The notes beneath the pieces are model-generated. The model was not told the DNA's origin and did no database searches. It saw only the letters and a list, made by a program, of their open reading frames with translations. The position numbers and the translations under genes were made by a program. Of a stretch of 6,138 bases of DNA, positions 1 to 6,129 are shown piece by piece (within the stretch, counting starts at the first letter, position 1; every line of letters begins with the position of its first letter). Source of the DNA: Candidatus Omnitrophota bacterium (lineage in GTDB: Bacteria; Omnitrophota; Omnitrophia; Omnitrophales; Aquincolibacteriaceae). Where the stretch lies: assembly GCA_023246985.1 (NCBI GenBank), contig JAHFHJ010000071.1, positions 1 to 6,138 of the forward strand, given 5' to 3'.

Positions 1-17
1 GCTGCTTTCTTTTTCAT
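1..17 (-). CDS. Start of a divergent gene, cut by the window edge
   Basis: Only the first five codons are visible, reading MKKKA on the - strand from an ATG at 17-15. The start is supported by a good Shine-Dalgarno sequence, AGGGAG on the - strand (complement of 24-29), six bases ahead of the ATG, and by a perfect TATAAT hexamer further upstream at 71-66. The lysine-rich opening would fit a signal peptide n-region or an ordinary A-rich start, but too little is present to assign a function. It is transcribed away from hemA. Confidence 0.5.
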
Positions 18-65
18 GTGACGCTCCCTTTTTGAGTGTCTTGCTGCCATCATGGGGATGAGAGG

Positions 66-94
66 ATTATACTGGCCTTCATATTACCCGTTTA
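66..94 (-). promoter_or_regulatory. Candidate promoter for the divergent - strand gene
   Basis: The - strand reads a perfect -10 hexamer TATAAT at 71-66. This would put the transcription start near 59 and leave a leader of about 40 bases before the ATG at 17. The -35 region at the expected distance (about 89-94) is poor (TAAACG or a neighbouring hexamer), and there is no extended -10 TG. The call therefore rests on the -10 box and its placement ahead of a well-formed ribosome binding site. Confidence 0.4.
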
Positions 95-157
95 TCCGAC
101 AAATTCAAAACAAAATAAATGTGACCCGCCTGATAAAAACACCCTAAAAAAATCATC

Positions 158-186
158 TTGAATTTATCTTCTAAAGGCGCTATTAA
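158..186 (+). promoter_or_regulatory. Candidate sigma70-type promoter for hemA
   Basis: TTGAAT at 158-163 and TATTAA at 181-186 are separated by exactly 17 bases. Each box matches its consensus at four of six positions. Transcription would begin near 193, just before the hairpin at 201-229, giving a hemA leader of about 57 bases. The spacing and placement are right, but both boxes are imperfect and the surrounding AT-rich DNA offers other weak candidates. Confidence 0.35.
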
Positions 187-200
187 TGGTTTTCCCACTG

Positions 201-229
201 TCAAGAATCTCGGTTCGAGATATTCTTGA
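201..229 (+). promoter_or_regulatory. Hairpin in the hemA leader, just upstream of the ribosome binding site
   Basis: The outer arms TCAAGAAT (201-208) and ATTCTTGA (222-229) are perfectly complementary over 8 bp. The inner arms CTCG (209-212) and CGAG (216-219) add 4 bp around a 3-base loop, with a 2-base bulge (220-221) on the 3' side. The hairpin ends four bases before the GGAG at 234-237 that serves the ATG at 250. No T-tract follows, so it is not an ordinary intrinsic terminator. It could be a leader mRNA structure affecting translation or stability, or an operator read as DNA. The pairing is seen; the role is inferred. Confidence 0.5.
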
Positions 230-249
230 CTCCGGAGACAAAAGCCATT

Positions 250-1611
250 ATGACCATCGCCGTTTTGGGACTGAACCATAAATCAAGCCGTCTAGAACTC
301 CGCGAAGCCCTTCAGAGGAAGATCGAAGGGATCGATGAAGCTTACGCTTCCCTGCTGAATACATCCTCCTTCAAAGAGTTCATGATCCTGTCCACTTGCA
401 ACCGGATCGAGATCTATTTCACGACCGAACACATTGAAAGCTCCCTCCAAGCCCTGGAATCCCTCCTGCTTGAAGAACATGCCGATGCTATCGGAGAATT
501 CCGGAACAGTTTTTATCTTTTCCAGGGGGAGGACGCCATCCGTCATTGCTTTACGGTCGCTCCCGGACTCGATTCCATGATCCTGGGAGAACCCGAGATC
601 CTGGGTCAGGTAAAACGGGCCTTTCAAACCGCCCAGGAAAAAGGCACCTTGAACGGCCCTTTACTGCGCCTTTTTGAAAAAGCCTTTCAGACCGCCAAAG
701 AAATCCGGTCGGAAACGGATATCGGAAAAGGCGCGATCGGGACCGCCTCGGTCAGCATGGCGCTTGCTCAAAAAGTCTGCGGAACTCTTGAAACGAAATC
801 GATCCTGATTCTTGGCGCCGGGAAATTAGGCGAAAAATTGATCCTGCATTTGATGCGGCATGACTGTAAGAACATCACCCTTTCGAGCCGCCGCCGGGAA
901 CGCGGCCAGGAACTGGCTCAACAACATTCCATCCGCGCCGTCCCCTATGGGGACTGGAAACAATGCCTGGATCAAACCGACATCCTTATCTCCGCGACAA
1001 CGCATCCGGAGATCCTTCTTTCCGCAGCCGAGCTATCCGTCATCATGTCACAAAGGGAAAAAAGGCCGCTTTGCTTGATCGATCTTGCCGTGCCCAGGAC
1101 CCTCGATCCGGAAGTCTCCAGGATCGAGCAGGTCCATGCGTTCAATATTGAAGACCTGAAAGGGATCGGGTATCAGAACTTGAAATTCCGCGAGAATGCC
1201 ATGGCCCAGGCGTACGCCATTATCCATGCCAGGACCAAGATGTTCTTGATGGGACTGCAAATGCCCGATTTTTCGGTCTTGGTCCCGAAACTGAATCAGC
1301 TGGTGCACGATTGCGTGCGGCAGGAAGTTTCCGCGGCCTTGGAGGCTTATGGGACCTCGGGTGAAGAGCAGCGAATCGCAGAACGCGCGGTCTATCAGCT
1401 GGAACACCACCTCACTCACAAACTTTTGTTGCGGATGAAAACGCTGATGTCCGGTGAGGAAGCTCAAAATACGGGGGCTCTCTTCGCGAAGGTTTTCCAG
1501 GATGAACTCGCCCAGGTCCATATTCCGGAGGTGCTCAGGCAATCGGACAGCTTCCTGGAGGATCTTCGAAAGCGTTTTCACGAACGACTTCCGGCCATCG
1601 TCGCCCCTTAA
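250..1611 (+). CDS. hemA: Glutamyl-tRNA reductase
   Basis: HemA reduces the glutamyl group of glutamyl-tRNA(Glu) with NADPH to glutamate-1-semialdehyde, the first committed step of C5 tetrapyrrole synthesis in the cytoplasm. The 453-residue product shows the family architecture. An N-terminal catalytic domain opens GLNHKSS and carries the nucleophilic cysteine Cys50 in STCNR. The block around residues 99-123 includes His99 and GLDSMILGEPEILGQVK. A Rossmann NADPH domain has the GAGKLG loop at 189-194 and LIDLAVPR at 276-283. A helical C-terminal dimerisation domain contains LTHKLLLRMK. Length is normal or slightly long. An in-frame TTG at 226 would add eight residues, but it lies inside the leader hairpin and has no upstream ribosome binding site. 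ATG at 250 has GGAG at 234-237, a rather long 12-base spacing. HemL, which uses its product, is encoded convergently 3.2 kb away. All key motifs are intact. Confidence 0.97.
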   Translation: MTIAVLGLNHKSSRLELREALQRKIEGIDEAYASLLNTSSFKEFMILSTCNRIEIYFTTEHIESSLQALESLLLEEHADAIGEFRNSFYLFQGEDAIRHCFTVAPGLDSMILGEPEILGQVKRAFQTAQEKGTLNGPLLRLFEKAFQTAKEIRSETDIGKGAIGTASVSMALAQKVCGTLETKSILILGAGKLGEKLILHLMRHDCKNITLSSRRRERGQELAQQHSIRAVPYGDWKQCLDQTDILISATTHPEILLSAAELSVIMSQREKRPLCLIDLAVPRTLDPEVSRIEQVHAFNIEDLKGIGYQNLKFRENAMAQAYAIIHARTKMFLMGLQMPDFSVLVPKLNQLVHDCVRQEVSAALEAYGTSGEEQRIAERAVYQLEHHLTHKLLLRMKTLMSGEEAQNTGALFAKVFQDELAQVHIPEVLRQSDSFLEDLRKRFHERLPAIVAP

Positions 1612-1616
1612 ACTCT

Positions 1617-1701
1617 ATCCCGACTTTGATTTTCTTTTCATGAAGGGTAGTCGGGATTGCCCCATCCCGCCCCATGGGCGGGATGATAAGGATTGGGACT
1701 A
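1617..1701 (-). repeat. Structured 85-base repeat, copy 1 (two stem-loops)
   Basis: This copy fills the spacer between the convergent hemA and HAO-like genes. It begins five bases after the hemA stop and ends with the CTA that is the HAO-like TAG stop read backwards. Stem A pairs ATCCCGACT (1617-1625) with AGTCGGGAT (1649-1657), 9 bp around a 23-base loop. Stem B pairs CATCCCGCCC (1663-1672) with GGGCGGGATG (1676-1685), a perfect 10 bp around a CAT loop. It aligns without gaps to 3181-3265: 57 of 85 bases match overall, but 51 of 62 outside stem B. The stem differences are largely compensatory. It could stabilise or help end both convergent transcripts, but neither stem is followed by a T-tract. 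Strand is given for the gene it directly follows; the true orientation is unknown. Confidence 0.85.
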
Positions 1702-3156
1702 CGCCCCTTTTGCCTTTTGAGCGTTATACCGCTCCTGAAACTCCTGCTGAGCCTTTTTCCTTTTCGCTTCTTCAGCGGGATCCATTTTGTTGAGGTACCA
1801 CCTGTGGTTCGCAGAGTTCAAGACCTCGTCGAGTTTGGCTTGAAGGGCTTGAGCCTGTTGGACCTTCGCGCGGTCTTTGGAACGGAGATTCTGTTCGGCC
1901 AGTTCTTGTAACTGCGGGATGAACTCCGAGTAAAAATTCTTGGCAACTTCATAGGTCCCGTGCCAGTGCGTGTAGTCCGGTCCCATCATGGAGGCGCCAT
2001 GACGGGCGCGGCGGCCTTCATGGTGCCAAAGTTCGAACCATGTGAAATCGATCTTGTTTCCGAAGGGAACCGGCTTCAGGAGCGGTTTTGCCAATCCCAT
2101 GAGTGCCATCCCCGGTTTCGCGAATTTATCGTGGTAAAGCTCGATCAGACTGTCGTATTGAACGTAAAAGCCATCCACAAAGCCCGCGCTGTGACAGTTC
2201 AAACAGACATTTTTCATGTTGTCGCGCCGCTTTTTCCAATCAACGTCCTTGTCCGCCAATCCCAACTTGGCATCGGAGACCTCGGGACGCACGGAGAGTT
2301 CCGGACGGTTATTCCAGCTGATGCGGAGCCCCACATCATGGGAGACGGGTTGCGTCGGCGTCGCGCTCATGTGACAGGTCGCGCAAGTCGGGGCCGCATT
2401 ATAATCCTCACCCACCACCCATTTTTTATTCTCCAGGTTCATCTTGTCTTTGTTGGCATGAAACGCGATCCCGTGCTTGGATTCCTCATAGATCTCCTCT
2501 TGCGGGTGATCGGGTCCCATATGACATTTGCCGCAATTCTCGGGATTACGCGCTTGCTCTACCGAGAACTTGTGACGGGAATGACAGGCGCTGCAGGCAC
2601 CCTCTGAGCCGTCCGGATTGATTCTTCCGATCCCGGTGTTGGGCCAAGTTCCGGGATCCAGTCTTCCCTCCCCGATCACCTTGACCTCGGATCCGTGACA
2701 TTGCCAGCAACCGTTCACCACGGCCGCGGAGGTGCCTTCGGGAAATCCCGGGGAGACAAAACCGCGATTGCCTTCGACCACTTCCGCAAGGCGGTTATCC
2801 TGGGAACCGAGGATCCGGGCCGCCTTCGCGTGATGAGAACCTTCAAACTGAGCGACTTCTTTGGCATGACACTTCGCGCAATCACGCGGCGAAACGATCG
2901 TCGCGATCGTCACCCCGTGATGATCAAATGCATCGCTTTCTCCCGTTTTCGCCTGGTGGCATTCAAAGCATCCGACCTTTTCCTGAAAATGCCCGCTCGT
3001 CTCCCATTGTCTCACGATCACCGGAGTCTCGGATTGATGGCATTCCAGGCATTCCTGGGATTGTTTCGATAATTCCTTCCGTGCCGTCTCCGCCGCATTC
3101 ACAGTCTGGCAAAAGATACAACCGGCAAGAACCCAAAGCGAAAGAAAACGTTTCAT
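1699..3156 (-). CDS. Octaheme c-type cytochrome, hydroxylamine oxidoreductase (HAO) family
   Basis: This is an exported cytochrome of 485 residues with eight CxxCH haem sites, at Cys36, 63, 93, 150, 188, 208, 258 and 318. After the last haem comes the HAO-family region WFELWHHEGRRARHGASMMG (373-392), GPDYTHWHG (392-400), and a long helical, charged C-terminus. Members oxidise hydroxylamine or hydrazine, or run in reverse reducing nitrite or hydroxylamine, in the periplasm. The direction depends on whether the C-terminal tyrosine that cross-links to the catalytic haem is present; tyrosines such as 402, 409 and 454 exist, but I cannot tell by eye which, if any, aligns. The export signal has two readings: signal peptidase I after VNA (residue 21), or a lipobox LAGC with Cys13. 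ATG at 3156 has AAGGAG (complement of 3162-3167) five bases upstream. It follows the SDR gene by 106 bases that hold repeat copy 2 and no convincing promoter, so co-transcription is likely. It is shorter than the Nitrosomonas enzyme (about 570 residues). No redox partner gene is visible. Confidence 0.92.
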   Translation of the reverse strand: MKRFLSLWVLAGCIFCQTVNAAETARKELSKQSQECLECHQSETPVIVRQWETSGHFQEKVGCFECHQAKTGESDAFDHHGVTIATIVSPRDCAKCHAKEVAQFEGSHHAKAARILGSQDNRLAEVVEGNRGFVSPGFPEGTSAAVVNGCWQCHGSEVKVIGEGRLDPGTWPNTGIGRINPDGSEGACSACHSRHKFSVEQARNPENCGKCHMGPDHPQEEIYEESKHGIAFHANKDKMNLENKKWVVGEDYNAAPTCATCHMSATPTQPVSHDVGLRISWNNRPELSVRPEVSDAKLGLADKDVDWKKRRDNMKNVCLNCHSAGFVDGFYVQYDSLIELYHDKFAKPGMALMGLAKPLLKPVPFGNKIDFTWFELWHHEGRRARHGASMMGPDYTHWHGTYEVAKNFYSEFIPQLQELAEQNLRSKDRAKVQQAQALQAKLDEVLNSANHRWYLNKMDPAEEAKRKKAQQEFQERYNAQKAKGA

Positions 3157-3180
3157 AGGTTCTCCTTATTTTGTTTCCTA

Positions 3181-3265
3181 ACCCCAACTTTGAATTTTTT
3201 TACATCAATGGTAGTTGGGGTTGCCCCAATTTCAACTTCGTTAAAATTGATAGGTATTGGGACTA
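3181..3265 (-). repeat. Structured 85-base repeat, copy 2 (two stem-loops)
   Basis: This second copy lies between the SDR/DUF2867 stop codon (its last three + strand bases, CTA, are that TAG) and the HAO-like start. Stem A pairs AACCCCAACT (3180-3189) with AGTTGGGGTT (3213-3222), 10 bp around a 23-base loop, the same loop length as copy 1. Stem B pairs CAATTTCAAC (3227-3236) with GTTAAAATTG (3240-3249), nine of ten positions paired, around TTC. The flanks TGCCC before stem B and ATTGGGACTA at the end are identical in both copies. In an RNA from the SDR gene into the HAO gene this copy would form most of the HAO leader. The last ten bases can also pair, with wobble, with the opposite end, an alternative fold competing with stem A. 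Confidence 0.85.
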
Positions 3266-4780
3266 ACTGCGTTTTTCAATTTCCGAAAGAAGCTTCTTAA
3301 AAATAGACCCGTGGAACGGAAGGCAGGCGTACCAGTAAAGCTTGCCCCAGAAGTTCTGCGTATCGTAATAAGCGGTGAGAGACAGTTGCCTCTGGTGACC
3401 TTCTTCCTTGATGTCAAATTCAAGCCATGCCTTGCCTGATAATATCATTTCCGCCCGTAAAAGAAGGCGTTTATTTTGCTGAAGGTCCTCAATTCTCCAA
3501 AAATCAATGACATCATTGATCTTCAAGTCGGTATAACTTCGCCGTCCTCGGGAAGTCCCCACTCCTCCAAGGATGCGGTCGATCATTCCCCGTAAGCGCC
3601 ACATCCAGTTATTATGAAACCATCCTCTTTTGCCGCCCACATGGCAAATAAATTTGAAAAGGGACGCGGCATTTTTTTTTGTCAACAAAGAATAACGGGT
3701 GCTATAAACGGGCCCATTTCTCAATTCATGCAGTTTAATCGCCAGCTCATGGGCGGGAGGATAGGCGTCCGACCACCGGGTCGAGACTTTATCCTGTTCT
3801 TCGCGGCTCAGCGCCCGAACAACCGCCTCTTTATAAGACATGGGATCAAACGGCAAATAATGTTTGATCAGGTCCTCTTGGCATACGACCTCATTGGTCA
3901 CCCCTTCCATGAGGCATTGCGTGATGGAGGCCGGGACCGGCGTGAAAAGGCTCGCGAGATAAGCAAAGACCCTCGTATCGGAAAAGGGGGAACTGAAGAA
4001 AATGATTTTTTTATTGAGGATCCGGCTGAGAACCTTCAGCATCTCCTCATAAGTCATGACATCCTGCCCGCCGATGTCAAAATTTTTGCCGGAGGTCCCG
4101 GGGACCTCAAGAACACCCACCAGATATTTGATCACATCTCGAATCGCAATAGGCTGACACCGATTTTTGGCCCAATAAGGAATGGGCATGAATTCGAGCC
4201 GGCGCACCAAATACTGGATGATCTCATAGGACGCGCTCCCCGATCCGATAATGACCCCGGCCCGGAGAATGGTCACCGGGATCCCGCCTCGCTTGAGTTC
4301 TTCCGCCACTTCCATGCGGCTGCGCAAATGAGACGAAAGGGAGCTCCGCGTGTCGCCCAACCCTCCAAGATAGATCATCCGACGGATCTTCTGCTGCTCG
4401 GCGGCTTTTCTAAAATTTTCCGCAACCTTAATGTCGGCGGCTTCAAATTCCTTCGGCCCAAGATGAAGCGAATGAAGCAAATAAAAAGCCGCGCCGATTC
4501 CCTCCAGCGCCTTTTGCAAAGACTCGATATCTTTTTCCAAGGCATCCGCAACGGCAATCTCCGCGCGGGGCCATCGCGCGCGATATTCGGGAGAATCCTT
4601 CCGGACCATCGCTCGCACCTGATAGCCCCTTGCCAATAGTTCCGGAACAAGCCTTCCTCCGATATATCCGGAAGCGCCGGTCACGAGAATTTTACCTGAA
4701 TGGGGATCGGGGTTAGAAGGCAGGAGGTTACAGAAGAGATCGTTAGGGTCTTCGGAAGAAACGGAAGGATTAGGAGTCAC
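3263..4780 (-). CDS. NAD(P)-binding SDR-like protein with C-terminal DUF2867-type domain
   Basis: This 505-residue protein has an atypical extended short-chain dehydrogenase (NmrA/epimerase-like) N-terminal half and a C-terminal half resembling DUF2867. The Rossmann fold starts at residue 31 with ILVTGASGYIGG, whose TGxxGxxG glycines (34-41) bind the dinucleotide; LLHSL (101-105) and YLGGLGD (137-143) mark later strands. No standard YxxxK catalytic pair stands out, usual for atypical members, so redox activity is unproven. From about residue 360 the sequence changes to an aromatic-rich region (GWFHNNWMW, 386-394) ending in DFWRIEDL and a strand-rich stretch. The substrate is unknown. The start is uncertain: GTG at 4780 gives a 30-residue lead before the fold and has no clear Shine-Dalgarno sequence, while the nearest upstream ATGs (4784, 4808) are out of frame and stop at 4772-4770. 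It begins 38 bases after hemL, suggesting an operon. A run of nine A's lies at the domain junction (3672-3680). Confidence 0.85.
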   Translation of the reverse strand: MTPNPSVSSEDPNDLFCNLLPSNPDPHSGKILVTGASGYIGGRLVPELLARGYQVRAMVRKDSPEYRARWPRAEIAVADALEKDIESLQKALEGIGAAFYLLHSLHLGPKEFEAADIKVAENFRKAAEQQKIRRMIYLGGLGDTRSSLSSHLRSRMEVAEELKRGGIPVTILRAGVIIGSGSASYEIIQYLVRRLEFMPIPYWAKNRCQPIAIRDVIKYLVGVLEVPGTSGKNFDIGGQDVMTYEEMLKVLSRILNKKIIFFSSPFSDTRVFAYLASLFTPVPASITQCLMEGVTNEVVCQEDLIKHYLPFDPMSYKEAVVRALSREEQDKVSTRWSDAYPPAHELAIKLHELRNGPVYSTRYSLLTKKNAASLFKFICHVGGKRGWFHNNWMWRLRGMIDRILGGVGTSRGRRSYTDLKINDVIDFWRIEDLQQNKRLLLRAEMILSGKAWLEFDIKEEGHQRQLSLTAYYDTQNFWGKLYWYACLPFHGSIFKKLLSEIEKRS

Positions 4781-4818
4781 GCATAGACCCGTCGAAAAAA
4801 TGATGCATAAAAATTCAC

Positions 4819-6129
4819 CTACATTTCGCGCGTTTGAATCGCTCTCCGGACGGCCTGGAGGGTCCGGTGAAGATCTTTTTCGCCATGCGCAACCGAAAGG
4901 AAATTGGCCTCATAAGGAGAAGGCGCGAAATAAACTCCCGTCTGAAGCAGCGCGTGATAGAACTTCCGGAACGCGGCGGAGTCCTGGGAAGAAGCCGTCT
5001 TGTAATCACGCACCTTGAGGCCGGTAAAAAAAACGGTGAACATGGATCCGACCGTGTTGATCCGGACTTTGACCCCTTCGGCATTCGCGGCTTTTTGAAT
5101 GCCCTCACAAAGCTTTTTCGTGACCCCGGCCAGTTTCCGGTAGGGACGTGAACGCGCCAAACATTTGAGGGTGATGATTCCCGCGGTGACCGCGATGGGA
5201 TTCCCGGACAATGTCCCCGCCTGGTAGGCGCCCCCCAAGGGCGCCAGGACTTTCATAACCTCGCGCCGGCCGCCGAAAGCACCGAGCGGCATTCCCCCTC
5301 CGATGATCTTCCCGAGGCAGGTCAGGTCCGGACGAATACCGAAAAGGTCCTGAACGCCGCCGTACCTCAACCGGAAACCGGTGATCACCTCATCAAAGAT
5401 CAGGAGAGCGCCGTGTTCGTCACAAAGTTTTCTAAGCCCTTCCAAAAAACCGGGTTCCGGCGGCACCACGCCCATGTTCCCGGCAACGGGCTCGACAATG
5501 ACCGCGGCGATCTCTTGACCGTATTTATGAAAAACAGCCCGGGTCCCGGCAAGGTCATTGTACGGCGCTACCAGGGTATGCTTCGAGAAATCGGCCGGAA
5601 CCCCGAGACTGTCCGGAATGCCCAAGGTCGTCGCACCGGAACCCGCTTTGACTAAAAGATAATCCGCGCTTCCGTGGTAACAGCCTTCAAACTTAAGGAC
5701 CTTGTCCCTTCCGGTATGAGCTCGCGCGACACGAACCGCTCCCATCACGGCCTCGGTGCCGGAACTTGTTAAGCGAACCTGTTCGACAGAGGGGATCGCT
5801 CCGGCAATAAGTCGGGCAAGCTCGGTTTCCAATCTTGTCGGCATTCCGTAGCTTGTTCCGTTCCGGATCGCTCGCTCAAGCGCTTTGACAACCTCGGGAT
5901 GGGCGTGCCCAAGGATCAGCGCGCCCCAGGACATGCAGTAATCGATCAGCGTGCGTCCGTCTTCGACTTGGATCTTCGATCCCTTCGCCTGTTTTACAAA
6001 AACCGGATCTCCGCCGACCGACCTGAAGGACCGCACGGGACTGTTCACTCCTCCGACAAGATAGCGGCTCGCTTCTTTAAAAAGCATCGCATGGTTTTGA
6101 GTAGCCTCTTTTTTATTTTTTTTCTTCAT
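4819..6129 (-). CDS. hemL: Glutamate-1-semialdehyde 2,1-aminomutase
   Basis: HemL is the pyridoxal-phosphate enzyme that converts glutamate-1-semialdehyde to 5-aminolevulinate, the step after HemA, in the cytoplasm. The 436-residue product shows the class III aminotransferase layout: GGVNSPVRSF near the start (26-35), SSGTEA at 122-127 for phosphate binding, FEGCYHG (147-153), the cofactor-ring aspartate Asp246 in FDEVITGFR, the Schiff-base lysine Lys274 in LGKIIGGGMPLGAFGGR, and GTLSGNP further on. Length is typical. The ATG at 6129 follows AAGGGG by only two bases at the window edge; the A-rich lead (MKKKNKKE) is longer than needed, and Met15 is a possible but poorly supported alternative start. 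It is probably the upstream gene of a - strand set with the SDR and HAO-like genes. Its own promoter is outside the window. Confidence 0.97.
   Translation of the reverse strand: MKKKNKKEATQNHAMLFKEASRYLVGGVNSPVRSFRSVGGDPVFVKQAKGSKIQVEDGRTLIDYCMSWGALILGHAHPEVVKALERAIRNGTSYGMPTRLETELARLIAGAIPSVEQVRLTSSGTEAVMGAVRVARAHTGRDKVLKFEGCYHGSADYLLVKAGSGATTLGIPDSLGVPADFSKHTLVAPYNDLAGTRAVFHKYGQEIAAVIVEPVAGNMGVVPPEPGFLEGLRKLCDEHGALLIFDEVITGFRLRYGGVQDLFGIRPDLTCLGKIIGGGMPLGAFGGRREVMKVLAPLGGAYQAGTLSGNPIAVTAGIITLKCLARSRPYRKLAGVTKKLCEGIQKAANAEGVKVRINTVGSMFTVFFTGLKVRDYKTASSQDSAAFRKFYHALLQTGVYFAPSPYEANFLSVAHGEKDLHRTLQAVRRAIQTREM

Noticed and set aside
226..249. TTG start for hemA at 226
   Set aside because: It lies within the leader hairpin, lacks an upstream Shine-Dalgarno sequence, and the family begins at the ATG 250 position (MTIAVLGLNH).
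79..279. 66-codon reading frame on the - strand across the divergent spacer
   Set aside because: It starts inside hemA, has no convincing ribosome binding site or recognisable domain, and runs through the candidate hemA promoter and hairpin.
1617..1701. Classical intrinsic terminator for hemA or the HAO-like gene
   Set aside because: Stem B is strong and well placed between convergent genes, but no T-tract follows it on either strand, and the same element also sits between co-oriented genes (copy 2).
1960..2607. Long + strand frames opposite the cytochrome gene, and similarly at 3614-4639 opposite the SDR gene
   Set aside because: These are antisense shadows of well-supported - strand genes with clear family motifs; their translations show no recognisable domain.
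3157..3262. Separate promoter directly upstream of the HAO-like gene
   Set aside because: No -35/-10 pair with sensible spacing was found on the - strand here; the region is taken up by the repeat and the ribosome binding site.
1615..3265. Integron attC sites flanking a gene cassette
   Set aside because: The arrangement is similar and copy 2 has GTTGGGG, close to GTTRRRY, but copy 1 has GTC in place of the essential GTT, the other end does not match RYYYAAC, and the main fold is two separate stems, not one long imperfect hairpin.
3181..3265. Metabolite riboswitch specific to the HAO-like gene
   Set aside because: The same element also lies after the HAO-like gene where no - strand gene follows, so a gene-specific leader role does not explain both copies; I recognise no known aptamer core.
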